From Sinohyriopsis cumingii (taxonomy: Eukaryota > Mollusca > Bivalvia > Unionida > Unionidae), in NCBI GenBank assembly GCA_028554795.2, contig CM068838.1, positions 94,963,974 through 95,027,973 on the forward strand: a stretch of DNA of 64,000 bases, given 5' to 3'. Position 1 is the first letter of the stretch; each line of letters starts with the position of its first letter. Below the pieces are notes generated by a model that saw only the letters and a program-made list of their open reading frames with translations, was not told where the DNA came from and did not search any database. Positions 43,030-54,934 of this stretch are shown in pieces. The translations under genes and the position numbers were made by a program.

Positions 43030-43460
43030 CAATTCAAAACAAAATCGCAGCCACGTTTTCACGGAAAGCCCGAAATCAAAAGGGTCAGTACTTGATAGTT
43101 AATGCGTCTGGAATGGTAGGGTTAATAATTGAATGAGCTGTTATTTAACATTGAAAATAAATTGGGATTAGTTTGGTTTGCCTGCAGCTGATACCCTTTG
43201 AAAAACATAAGTGCTAAAATTAGAGCGATTGTTGATCAACAAGCATTAATGGCACTGTTGACTACGTCTACGATATAGACACATTTAGCACGGCTACGTT
43301 GAAGGTGATGTCAGTGCTCGGTCAGGATATTTATCAGAGCGGGTCAGTAAACAGAAATCGAGAAAATATTTGGAATGCTACCCAATGTTTCGGTGCTAAT
43401 TGTTTTATAGTTAGAAGAGAATAAATCAATATTGACATTGATAAGTTTCAAAATGCATTA
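43030..43460 (+). pseudogene. Three-copy coding-like repeat, copy 2
   Basis: Plus-strand counterpart of 40481-40180: KGQYLIVNASGMVGLIIE then a stop, then LVCLQLIPFEKH and VDYVYDIDTFSTATLKVMSV in another frame. It extends further to QCFGANCFIVRRE at about 43385-43423. Copy 1 also has QCFG after its homologous part, so the parent sequence was longer than the shared core. Confidence 0.5.
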
Positions 43461-44149
43461 TGTTAATAGCAGACCTTGACTATAAAAATGTGATTCTGAT
43501 AATGGTATCATTTATTTTGACAATAGTTGTATTTGTTAGCTGTATTCCTCTATGACAAACAGCTCTGTAGTTGGAGAACAGATACGATTGATTAAGACAT
43601 TTGATCCAGGTCTCGCATAATGACCTTGCAATATATATTACATTTTGATATAAAAATTCATGGCATTATCTCAAAGGCGTTAAAGAAAAATGAGAAAATG
43701 AGGAAAAGGATGAGCTAAAATGATCAGTGACCTTGATATTATTTTGACTGGTGTGAAGGCAGAAGTATTGTCAGTAAAAAGCTGACATATAATATTGACC
43801 CCCCAATTCGAGTATCGTATTTGGTATAGCATAGAGCTTTAGATAACTATACAATTTATGTTCAGTTACATCACATGATCTCACAATGGCTCTTTATTCG
43901 CACTACCAACACAAAGATTAAAGATAGCATCAAAATATCGGCCACTGATATTGCTCTTGGAGACTGGATAGAAAAACATCATGCATAAATGGTGGTATAT
44001 ATTTAACTTAAGCTTCTTTCATTTATTCCAAATTTCTTGACAATATAGGAGCGATAAGGAAAGCATTTATTGAACATTTAGAGTTTTTAATTTGTAGAAT
44101 GCTAATATCTAAAATTGTATTTATTGGTTTTAAAATGCAACAAATAGTC
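43461..44149. other. No recognisable feature
   Basis: AT-rich, short chance frames only. Confidence 0.5.
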
Positions 44150-45330
44150 CAAACATTTGGGAGCATGTCTGTCCGTATTTTGAATGTATATAGCCACAAC
44201 CAGAAGTCTGCATTTATTTAGAGTTGGCTGTGCCGGTTTATGATAGGTGCTTGTGAAAACATCCATAGTTCTCAAAGCGCACTCTTGTATTTGTTCAAGT
44301 TTAGCATTGTTTATGTCACTGCGGAAATTCCATGGCTAAGGAACCGAAATTGTAATTTGAGCGGATAAATATACTTAAGATTGTCAGTTATTTTTTGAGT
44401 GTAGTTATCTCAAGACCGATATAAGCCTTGAACCTTTCCTGCAGAAATTTGTTACATTTGTATCAAATTGTGGTTAACAGTCAAAGTAAGTTCCTAATAG
44501 TTGAAATATTTCTACACAATTAATGAATGAACTGTTCATATTTCTTTCAGGCTTTGTACTCAATAACTTTTAATTGAAAACTAGTGCATGAATCTTTTCA
44601 AGGTTGGCGTTCATTCTATTATAGTGAAATAGTCAATCAGAATGTTTGACTCTGCTTCAAATGTGTTAACAAATCCGATGAGGAAAAAGAGAAAGTGTAT
44701 CATCTGCATAGTTATATAACAAGTCACGTCTAACAAATGCAAGATGTGGTTGATAAAAACATTAGAAAGTAGTGGTCCATGGATCATCTCCCGTGGAACA
44801 CCTTTTCAAAGTTTAGACTAACTACTGAAGACACATGTAACTTAATTTGCTTTTGATGATTTTACAGATAGCTCAATGAGAGCCCCGCTGAGTCATCAGA
44901 CATACCATAAGCCCTTAACGTGCAAACGCAAATATCATAATGGAGATAGCCAAAAGCTTTGGATAAATTCATCAGGACTGCAGGTATACATTTGTTCTCA
45001 TCAAAAGCCCTCCTCCAGTCTTCAAGCAAACATAAAAGAGTGGACTTGCAGTAATGATCTTTGAAGAAAGTTGCTAAAATTGTTGTAAAAAAATAATGCT
45101 AACTGGTTTCAACTGGTATCTCAAACAGCTTCGATATTATGGGCAAAATGTACAGGGGTTCATAATTTCTTGTATCAAGAAGATTGTTCTTTTTGAAAAT
45201 CGTAACTATTTGAGCTTCATTCAGACAATCAGGAAAACTCTTTTATTGATCCCCTCCTGTAGCTTTTTTAAAATAAATTGTAACTTCATTGTTATGTTAT
45301 AGACTTCATCATGGTTATCCGGTTTAAATT
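44150..45330 (-). mobile_element. Non-LTR retrotransposon RT fragment
   Basis: Minus-strand broken frames from about 45330 down: ILPIISKLFEIPVE (fingers), LLCLLEDWRRAFDENKC, IPAVLMNLSKAFGYLHYD (RT motif A, with Gly in place of the usual Asp/Cys), CVCTLRAYGMSDDSAGLSL, then FEKVFHG (motif B region), and NYADDTLSLF-like (about 44700, active site, by shifting frame). It ends in FCGNI- and LNKYKSAL-like C-terminal segments at about 44300. Dense stops show an old inactive copy. Confidence 0.65.
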
Positions 45331-45764
45331 AAAAAATTGTATCCATGTTACTATTGATCTTAATAGCCTTGGTACTCATGGGTTAGAGGGTAAATAGGAA
45401 TATCTTTACCAATTTCTAATGACACATTTATTTTAAAAATATTGAAGATTTCACATATTTATCTGTCGTTATTTACAATTGTTATAACTTGTGAGTACGA
45501 TCTTATCATATCCAACCGAACATTTTTGTGACAAATATGGCGTAATAGTAGATCAGAAGGTCCTACATTTATGCCCCACTGCATATTACTCTAAATGTAT
45601 TTGCTTTCTATAGTTTTTCCTTGCTGTTTGTTACTGATCTGTTCTGAGTGTATATTATAAGCAACATATGTTTAGTATGTATTGCTTTCTTTAGTTCTCT
45701 TTTCAAGAAGGGTAATGTTCTTTATGTTAGTGTATATGTTTTACTGGAGCAAGTTTGTCTATTA

Positions 45765-45802
<38 letters not shown>

Positions 45803-46099
45803 TCTCCTGGCTGCAGAATGCACGGTGTCTCTTAAATGAGTAAAGACCAAATAATGTAAATCACTGATAGCAGTAGTGACATTTCATGTATTTATGCATT
45901 GGCCAAGTTTATTTAAACATCCATACTGATAACATATAGGTTTTTAAATTAAGAATGTCACATCAAAAATATCACATAAAGTTTGCATTTTGTAGATACA
46001 GTTCATACAGTTTCATTGTGCGTGTAGGGACGCCTGAATGATTAAATGTCATTATCACGCCATCGTTGGAAGTATGATATTCTTTAATAAGTCCATCAT

Positions 46100-46202
<103 letters not shown>

Positions 46203-46561
46203 ATAATATGCATTGATGACGTGAAATATACATGCATGTATACTTTATATACTATGCATACAAGCTGCGCAATTCAGTGTCAGTGTTTTTAGTCAGTGCA
46301 TTACCAGCGATTTTGTCAACTGAGTTAACCTTAATTTATTCTATAATTTGACGTTTTGTTTACAATGGTGTTTTTGTACTTGGTACAGTCTACAGAAGTT
46401 TTATAAAATCGACCAGGCATAATCTTAGTTGAAACTAATGGATATATTGTGAATCTGATTGCAATATTGCAGCATGCAAATATTACCGGACACACCTGTA
46501 TACTGTTTAGACACCGGTATTTGGTAATAGCCATGTCTAGCACAAAGTTCAAACTGTCCAT

Positions 46562-46685
46562 AGAACAGAAGTTTGAGTAGCTACAATGTCATAGCCTCAA
46601 TGTGTCCATGAAGTAGGGCAATAAGACAGAAGGTTGAGTAGCTACAATGTCATAGCCTCAATGTGTCCATGATGTAAGGGAGTAG
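46562..46685 (+). repeat. ~62-bp tandem duplication
   Basis: AGAACAGAAGTTTGAGTAGC and AGACAGAAGGTTGAGTAGC start the two units. Both contain the run ending CAATGTGTCCATGA. Confidence 0.9.
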
Positions 46686-47082
46686 GGGTACTAATATTTG
46701 TCCTAGGGTTGTCATATTTCACGTCAATTTACAAGTTGCCAAACATAGGATTTTATCTGGAAATATTCTGTACATTCCTCAAAAATAACGCCTTTGCCCA
46801 TATTAGCTCAACGGTTGTGAGATGTGCCCCCCCCCCCAAAAAAAAAAGAAATGTATACTTTTCTAAAATACAGATATCTGCAATTAAGTATGCAAATTAG
46901 GAACATATATATCGCCTCAGATGAGTTCCGAGCCAATGGAAATAGATTTTCGTTACATTATGTACAAATAATTTCTAATTTCTTTAGTAATTTGAACGTA
47001 TTTTTCATTTTGACCCAGAACTTAACTTCGCAGTGAATTAAAATATTTCTTTATTAGCAAATGCATCACGTTCTTTATTTTG

Positions 47083-47232
47083 GACAGTATTTAGGTATTA
47101 TTTGGGTAGTATATGGTCAGTATTTGGGTAGTATTTGAGAAGTATTTGGTGTATTTGGGCCGTATTTGGGCAGTATTTGTGTATATTTGGGCAGTATTGG
47201 GTGTATTTGGATATTATTTGGGTTTATTTGAT
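47083..47232 (+). repeat. Degenerate GTATTTGGG minisatellite
   Basis: About a dozen variants of (GTATTTGGG-CA/TA) over about 150 bp, units 9-14 bp. Strand-asymmetric, with G and T on the plus strand. Confidence 0.85.
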
Positions 47233-48587
47233 TAAACCGTTCAACCCGAGAAATACCGTTAAATCAGAAGTGTACAAAATGCACAACAATGTGATCAGAT
47301 AAAATTGTCGACAGATATTTGGAGGGTTTAATTAAAGGATCTATATCAGCCACGAATGTGCCAGTAAATATCATTACAGATATGAGGCTGATTTATCGGC
47401 TAAGTCTTCGTTTAATGAAAACAGGGAGTATCAAAGCTAGTAACTGTCATCCTTGATAATTTGACTAATAACTATTTTTAGTTAAACATTTCAGACTTTA
47501 CACTATATACTCAGTGTGTATATTGCCATTTGTGTTAAGTTTCTGAATGTCTTCGTTTTTAAATTTTTATTTTCTCCTGTTACACATGTTGGCTTATCTT
47601 GTCATGTTGTCTATCTCGGTAATATTGTAAAGGTGCATAACATGTCACAGACTCCGAATCATTGCTATGAGAACAGTGGTAAACATGACATGTGCCACGA
47701 AAAATGAACTTCTTTTTCCAATTCGCAATAGAATTATTAGGTAATAATGTGTAAAATATAGATTTTGTATTATTGTTATATAATTCTTGTGCAGATTTAC
47801 TAAATGTACTTTTTGAGGTACTAATTCCAACGTTTGTTTAAAGGTTTATACAAACTGGGGGTTTAGTGGGATTTGTCATCAGTATATAAGGTGTAGTGAT
47901 ATGCTTGTAGGAAAACAGCTCGGTAGCTTACTAACTAGTCATGCCGCAATTTAATATGAGCTAATTTTAAAATTTATTTGTATTTGTTTAGTTTTATTTT
48001 TCTGTTCTGTATATAGTTTAGGAGCTTTAGGTAATATTTTGGACTTGTACATATTTATTTAAGGTTTTATTTTAGCACAAAATAATAGTTTTTGAAGAAA
48101 TGTAATGTGCTTACCTCTATTCTAAATTATTCACAAGCAAACTACATATAGTGATATCATTTGTTATAAGAACTCGACTATAATGTCAAGTGAGTGTTGT
48201 CTTCACATACCAACACTTTTATTTTGTATGTATTTATTTTTTGTATTTATAAATCTAACTGGATGCTGAAGAAGTTGTATTATGCTGCATTAGACCAGTT
48301 ATTTTCTTAAAGTATAGATCCAAAAATGTTCTTAGGGATATAGAAGACCTACGTCAGGGGGTGTTTTTTTATCCATGTTATTTTGATATTCGCAATCCAA
48401 TTTAATCATTACCTAATCGTGTACTTCATACACATAATTCCAACACTCTCAGAAAATGCTCAGATATCAAAGTCATCGTGTTATCTTCACTGACATGATA
48501 TTCTAACTTCAAGTCAATAGTACTTGATTAATCTAGCAATAAAAAAGCATACTTTATTGACATTTTTCTTTTATGATTTAGCAGTTG

Positions 48588-48746
48588 TCTAAGTCCTAGG
48601 TGGGCAACCTAGTTTTTAATGTAGCCAAAGGTGAGGTGAATAAGAAGTGAAATACATCATACCACTCCAACACTGAGCCAAACTTCCATAGCCAGTTTGA
48701 CACTTGTGGCAATTGGCGGGAGGATTGCCCACCCTGGGTCTAAGCC
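48588..48746. mobile_element. hAT-type MITE, ~143 bp
   Basis: The left end CTAGGTGGGCAACC at 48596 and the right end GGATTGCCCACCCTGG up to 48738 are inverted repeats of the CAGGGGTGGGCAA type typical of hAT elements. Flanks TCTAAGTC (48588-48595) and TCTAAGCC (48739-48746) form an 8-bp target duplication with one mismatch, the length hAT transposases make. There is no coding content. Confidence 0.72.
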
Positions 48747-50578
48747 GGTGTAATAATTGTCCTCACCAACCTGAAGCCCAATTTAATGTCATTTATATCA
48801 ATACTCTTCATAAATGTATTATATGATATAGCTGAAGTGTAAAGTCAAGCAAGTGTTACCTTTGCAGGGTTTACATTTTAATTATTACAATCAAATCATA
48901 TAGTTTTTCTGTAGCAAATTGTGTTGCAACTGAATCCAAAATAGTAAATTTCATTCAGTTTTCATTCCCCAAAATAGATATTAATACAATCATGAATTAA
49001 TTGTATGGTATTAAAACATACGGTGATCTCATATGATATTGTAATATACAGACCTGTACCTCAATACAACGATTATATATTAACTTTACATTATATCAAG
49101 ACTGTCGTCATTATGAACTCCAACGTAATAAATGATCATAATGTGTTATGGTTATAAAAAAATCAAGGTTAAGTTTAACTCCCTTCTCCCCACATTAGTC
49201 AGTTGTTATGAAGCATACTCATTTTATTTAATAGTTGAAACTTCAGCAGAAGAAAGAGGTTTCTACATCCATGAAACTATACTAACAAATTCATTTTCTT
49301 CAGAGCAGATTTCCGATACTTATTATTGAAAAAACTCACCTTTTAAAGTGAGTGTTTTGTTATTGTTTGGTTTGGCCTTTTATGGTACATCAATGCTAGT
49401 AGGTTATTTAATGCCAGTGCAGTTGAAGTAAAGTGCCTTGCCCAAGGACACAAAATGGTTTGTTAACCAAGGCTGGTCCTAAGGTAGAATTTGAGCCAAC
49501 ATTATGTCACAAGTTCAGCTCCCCACCGTATAGTAGAATACCGGTATACTATATGAACAAGAAAGAGAGGTGGGTAATGCATGTTGCATGTAAAAAAGTG
49601 ATGGAATTTTTGTTTGCGTCATATTTTAATCATACAACATGAAACATTTTCTATAATTTAAGAGGTACCAGATCAAGTTAAGAAAAAGCATATATTCCGT
49701 TTGCTGGGAATGTACCAAAATGTATGTAATTATTTAATTGTTTGGTAGGAAGCTTACTTTGTTTTTGATTTTTTTCAACTTCAATACCTAATTTTTAACA
49801 TCCTGTCGAAAATCTGTAAGGTTTTGGCTATGAAACGACAACTTTTGATGTATGTAGGGACGTTTTTGACTATAGCGTTTGATTTTTGTGGTTTTGCTAG
49901 TTGCAGTATTGTTGTTTTATTATTATCCATTTCAGAAATTTAATGAAAGCAGAGTACACAGCTCCATAAATGAAATTTAAGGGAAGATATTATAAAATTA
50001 TGTTACACTGCAAATATCAATTGTTTGAAAATAATACTAGATTGTTGATCATGTGTATATTCAATTCTGGTAACTCATATTCCATCCAATATCTATATAT
50101 TAAGCTGTCTTTTCATACAGCTGTTTCACATTTAGATACATGTCCAATTTAAAATAATCAAATTATCAATGCAGGTGTTTATATTATTACTAGTATTGTG
50201 TTAGCATTATGATAATATTTACAGGCATGATAAGTATATCATAATGTTTAAATAATGTTTTGTGTTACAACATAAAATATCTTCAATGAAACAAATTGTT
50301 CACTGGCAAATTGGCAGTAGAGGTATTCATTGACTGATGTCGCATAAACTGTTTTACAATAATTCATATATGATGCATCTCATTAATGATGATAATGGCG
50401 AGGACGAGGAGGATTAATACTAATGCAGTTATCTTCATCAATAATGTATGTCTCGCTAAAATAAACTTTTAAAAATATTTTGTAATTGTGAATTTGTTAT
50501 ATTAATTGTAATCCCTGTGGGATTTGTGATATAAAAAAGCTCTAATGATTTCTCCTGCATGTATTAAAAGGCAACTAA
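48747..50578. other. No gene; possible old interspersed repeat at 49380-49560
   Basis: At about 49430-49510 the run AAGTGCCTTGCCCAAGGACACAAAA and GAATTTGAGCCAACAT-type sequence (split here for length) resembles a repeat common in animal genomes. The ends are not clear. The rest is AT-rich non-coding. Confidence 0.4.
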
Positions 50579-50770
50579 CGGGGGCAGGATCTGCGGTGAA
50601 TCGATGGTTAGTATTCTAGAATCCTGATACAAATGTTGTGTGTTCAAATTCTGTTATTAAATCAACCAGGGTTGCCTACTGCAGTCTACCCTTGCTTTAC
50701 TTCATTTCCATCAGTTCTCAGTAACCAGCTCGTTTCGCTGTACCATAAAAAACACAGTCCATATTGATTT
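50579..50770 (+). mobile_element. tRNA-derived SINE, degraded
   Basis: GAATCGATGGTTAGTATTCT fits an A-box region and TGTGTTCAAATTCTG a B box about 55 bp later, as in a tRNA head. The body runs to about 50770. Not a functional tRNA: the stems are poor. Confidence 0.45.
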
Positions 50771-51249
50771 TATATATTTTATGAAATCCTGACAAAAGGA
50801 ATAAATTAAGCATGATTAATATGCCAAGGTTTCACATGTAATCAGACTCTTCCAAGCTTTCAAAGATATGAGTCTATTTATCAAATGTTTATCAAATTCA
50901 CATGAAAATGTATCTCTTGTTCATTAACAAGTACATTCTATGTTTTGATCATATAAGCATTTCTGCTACATTATATCGAAATAATCTTCTTGTCAGAAAT
51001 AGAGTCCCTATAGTACTTGCAGGGTTAGCCACTCAGATGCAGAATTATAGTATTAATGTGCATGAATATTTATTACAGTATTGTTTTTGTGCTATATCTT
51101 GATGAGATGAAAATATTTAACAAGTCTGATAAAATTCATGCAAAATAGTTTCAAGAGCAGTAGCAAGCATGGCTAGTGAGATGTAGGACCACCACATTAT
51201 ATGCATCGGTCTTGCTTATAACCTTGGTCATACAACATGTTCATGGATT

Positions 51250-51790
51250 AAACATAAAATTGAACACGTGAGACCTAAATTAGATGATAAACACTGTTGT
51301 GCAAATGATAATAAACTCTGCCAATCAGATGCACGGTCACTTCATTAATATGCCTTTATTTCACTCATATTAAGCATCACTGTGATGACTGTTTATTGAA
51401 GCCCAATGGCCAAGTTTGATCAAATTTAAATAGCAATGCAGTTTCATGAGGTTAAAACCTCATGCATTTGTGTGCATGTTCACCTCTTAATCTAGATCTC
51501 ATTGACATAAGCCACTTTTCTAAGTTTAGTAAAATCTGCACCACATGAATAAATATTGTATATGTGGTGGTAACATGCTCAGTCAGATAAAAGATCACCT
51601 TATTATTTGTATTAATTGATAACACTCATCAAAAGTTTTGGAGAACTTAATGATTTTAATCTATATTGTGGAAGCATGGCTTTTAAACTGGTCAATACGA
51701 TCAACTAATCTGATAGAGGATCACCTCATGTATAAACTTGGATTTTGCGAAATATTAGATTTGTCCAAGATTGTGATATAAGCAAAAACC
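51250..51790 (+). repeat. Old dispersed repeat, copy 2
   Basis: Counterpart of 37560-38050, same orientation. See the blocks named there. Confidence 0.55.
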
Positions 51791-52174
51791 CAAGGGTAAC
51801 AAACATTGGATCAGAGCAATGGATGCCATGGTAGCAAATTTGTGACTGTTAAAAGATAGTAGAGGATGCGAAATAAATAGCACACGCTGCACCATTACAT
51901 AAACCAACATAGCCTTTAAGCCAGTTTCGGTAAAATCTAAGCAACGATGATGTTAAGTCAAATTAATACATTATGTATTCCCACATTACCTCTACCCCTT
52001 TGAACATATATGGAATTGTCTTAAGCTTTTAATTAGTGGATATTTCCCTTCATGAACATTGTAGGTGAAACTCTCAGAATTAAACTAATGAATTCATAGC
52101 TGTAGAAACAAAAACCTTTTTATTGGGCCGCATACATCAATGTCACCATTTTATGCTAGATTAAAATAAAGATT

Positions 52175-53047
52175 CCATATATATTCTGATTACAACACAA
52201 ACACTTTCTCATTCACATCCTTTACCTCACACAATCAGTACGAAACCTAGGTGTTACTGCTCTCACACTGCACCAACATGCCATAAAGATATGCAAGGCT
52301 GCATATCTTGAGCTGAGACGCATCAGCTCCATTCGCAAATATCTTTCAGTTGATGTCACTAAAACACTTGTGTGTTAATTATTACTTTCAATACTGGGCT
52401 ATTGTAACTCAGTTCTGTCTGGTTCATCTCAATATCTACTCCAAAAACTTCAAAAAGTTAGAAACACAGCTGCTCAAATCATACTTAGAGTACTACAATC
52501 AGAGTTCACCTCCCCGCTCCTCTGTACCCTACACTGGCTCTCCATTCAATCCAGAATCAAGCACAAAATTTGTTCTCTCTGCTACGTTTCATTGACTGAC
52601 TCCAGTCCAACATACCTATCCGACCTCACCTATGTGTACACACCAGCAAGATACGTACGCTCCTCTTCTGACAATTGTATACTCGTTATTCCCACTATGA
52701 AAACAAAGTCATATGGACAGTGTTCTTTTGCCAGGGCCCAGGGTCAAGCAATGTGGAATGAATTGCCCACTGAATGTAGACACAAAAACACAGTGAACCA
52801 TTCTACAGTGCTCTTAAAACTCACTTATGTCGACTACAAGACCAAACTAAAAGACCTAACAATATTTCCTACCTTAAATATTTTCAGTATTTTTTTTTTT
52901 TTCTGTTTTCTAATTTAATAGTGTTTGTTTTTGTAATCATATCATTTTGTACGTTTTATGTTATATGAGTTGTCTAATGTTGTAAAGAGTTTAGAACTTA
53001 TAAGGATTATGCGGTATACAAAGGCTTCATTAGTATTATTATTATTA
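52175..53047 (+). mobile_element. CR1/L2-type LINE 3' end, second copy
   Basis: Same family as 27-1850, here on the plus strand and truncated after the RT active site. Frames read TLSHSHPLPH (matching LSHSHPLPTQ in the first copy), SPTYLSDLTYVYTPARYVRS, then NCILVIPTMKTKSYGQCSFA and AQGQAMWNELPTEC, the classic C-terminal domain of CR1/L2/Crack-type elements. The 3' UTR (GATTATGCGGTATACAAAGG) matches the first copy's GATTATGCGCTATACAAAGT, followed by (ATT)n. Frameshifts are present. Confidence 0.85.
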
Positions 53048-54085
53048 ACAAGCTATGGATCTACACAAAATTTCGTTTTAAAATACTATTACCCTCTCCC
53101 TTATGATAAAACTATTTTTTTTTAAAAGATAATCTTGGCTAACTACCGTCCTATTCACGTAATGTTGTTTCAAAACCTCTAGACAACCCATCCTCCTCTC
53201 CTTCATTTCTTTCTTAACTCTTTCACAACTCACCCACGTATCCTAAAAATATTCCACAAAATGAAACAACCAGCACCATAATGTATTATCCAGTATCTCA
53301 GTATTTTGTGATAATTCTCTTCTTTCTTTGTTCGCATTTTGTGTGATTTAGGTTGAAACGTGTAGTAAAACAAACTGTCATTGAGTGAAATGTAGGTCGT
53401 ACGAATTTGCTACGCTAAACCGGCATTGATTGAGATGTAGGCTGTTGCATTTTAAACAACAAATTGGCATTAAATGAGATTTAATCTGCAACATTTAGGT
53501 AAAACAAATTGCCTTTTAGTAACACTTAGGCTGTATTAATTAATGAGAATTAGCTGTAGCATTTAGTGATTTTTAGGTACTCACTACTCTATCTACACGA
53601 CATGCCTTAGCACCTGCAGCCTTCATACAATCATACAATATGATGAAGCATCGAAATCGCCAAATGCTAATTATTTTCACTGCGTACGATTTCGTCTGCA
53701 ATAGTAGACGAAAAGCAACATGAATAAATGCAGCAGCTTGAAATAAGAAGCGTTGCAAAAGACAGCCTTACTAAAGGTGACAATAAAGCAAAGCAATCTC
53801 TGGGGGAAACTTTAAGTTGCTTTTCTATAAATTAAAGGTTCAAGGTGGACAGTTGCTTTTTTACCTTGAACAGACTACGGTTGATTCAGTTATGCTCTTG
53901 CCTCTAAATCATTTTGGTCCTTTGAGTTTAATAATAGGAACTCTGTAAGCTAGTCAAATATTTTATAATTTTCCACTTGCGTATTATTATGTACTTTAAA
54001 CCATAGCATGTTATACAATATGTACGACATTTTATTAAAATATCTGCAAACATGTATTACTGTATTTACGTCTTTATTTGTTTGT
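53048..54085. other. No recognisable feature
   Basis: Non-coding. A weak repeated phrase TTGAGTGAAATGTAGG / TTGAGATGTAGGCTG / AAATGAGATTTAATCTG occurs at about 53380-53560. Confidence 0.5.
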
Positions 54086-54934
54086 AACAGAATAAGTACT
54101 AAGCTTATACAGGCCAATTGTTAACATGTAAGCACGTGATTTAGTTTAATTTTATTGGAATGTAAAGGAATGGACTCTTTCTTAACATTTGTAAGAAACA
54201 ATTACAATACCCCGAACATCGATTTTGCAATAAGCGTACGCACGGTGCCTCTGGATAAGCATGAAGTAACCTTGATTTCCGTCACGTACCAACCGCCATA
54301 CGAGCATCATCGGTAGTAATCAGTATGCTAAAACCTGGTGACACCTGGAAGTGACAAGGGGAGGAAACGGGCAAGAGTTATTGTTCTTTTTATATTTGAA
54401 ACGGACGGGAAAATAATATGTTCATGTTTCATTAGGCTGGTAGAAGGATAATATTTATAACATAGTGTGGTTGTGGAACACATTCGCAGGAGAAAATGAT
54501 TTCGTCTCTGGAAGTAGCTGCATGTACTCATCAAACAGTCTGCAGTTCAGACGTTGAATATTTTCACCCGTATGTAGTTTCCTTTTACAAGACAGCGATG
54601 CATATTGATTTTCTTTTAGTTAACATTATAGGATGCATGTTTGCATGCAATTAGATTTATTATCCAATTTTTATTTGTTGACTATTCCCTTACCCATGAT
54701 GACCCGTAAATTCATAAATCTTTTAAGCAATGAACAACTGGTGCATTTCAATTTCATATGTACTGCAACTGTTGCTTCCATGTGGAAAAAATATACAACA
54801 AACTTTTGTCTATCGATCCTGATAAAGAACTTATTTCTAGATAAAGCTTTGTTACTATTCTTATAATTAAGTTTAGTAACATCATATATTACATGTAATT
54901 CATCATTGGTAGTATTTACATCATCACAGCCAAG

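Noticed and set aside
47083..47232. Possible telomere-like or CRISPR-like array
   Set aside because: Units are variable GTATTTGGG-type, not TTAGGG-type, and there are no spaced identical repeats with unique spacers.
53380..53560. Weak repeating phrase around TGAGATGTAGGCTG
   Set aside because: Only three loose occurrences with irregular spacing; not supported as a tandem repeat.
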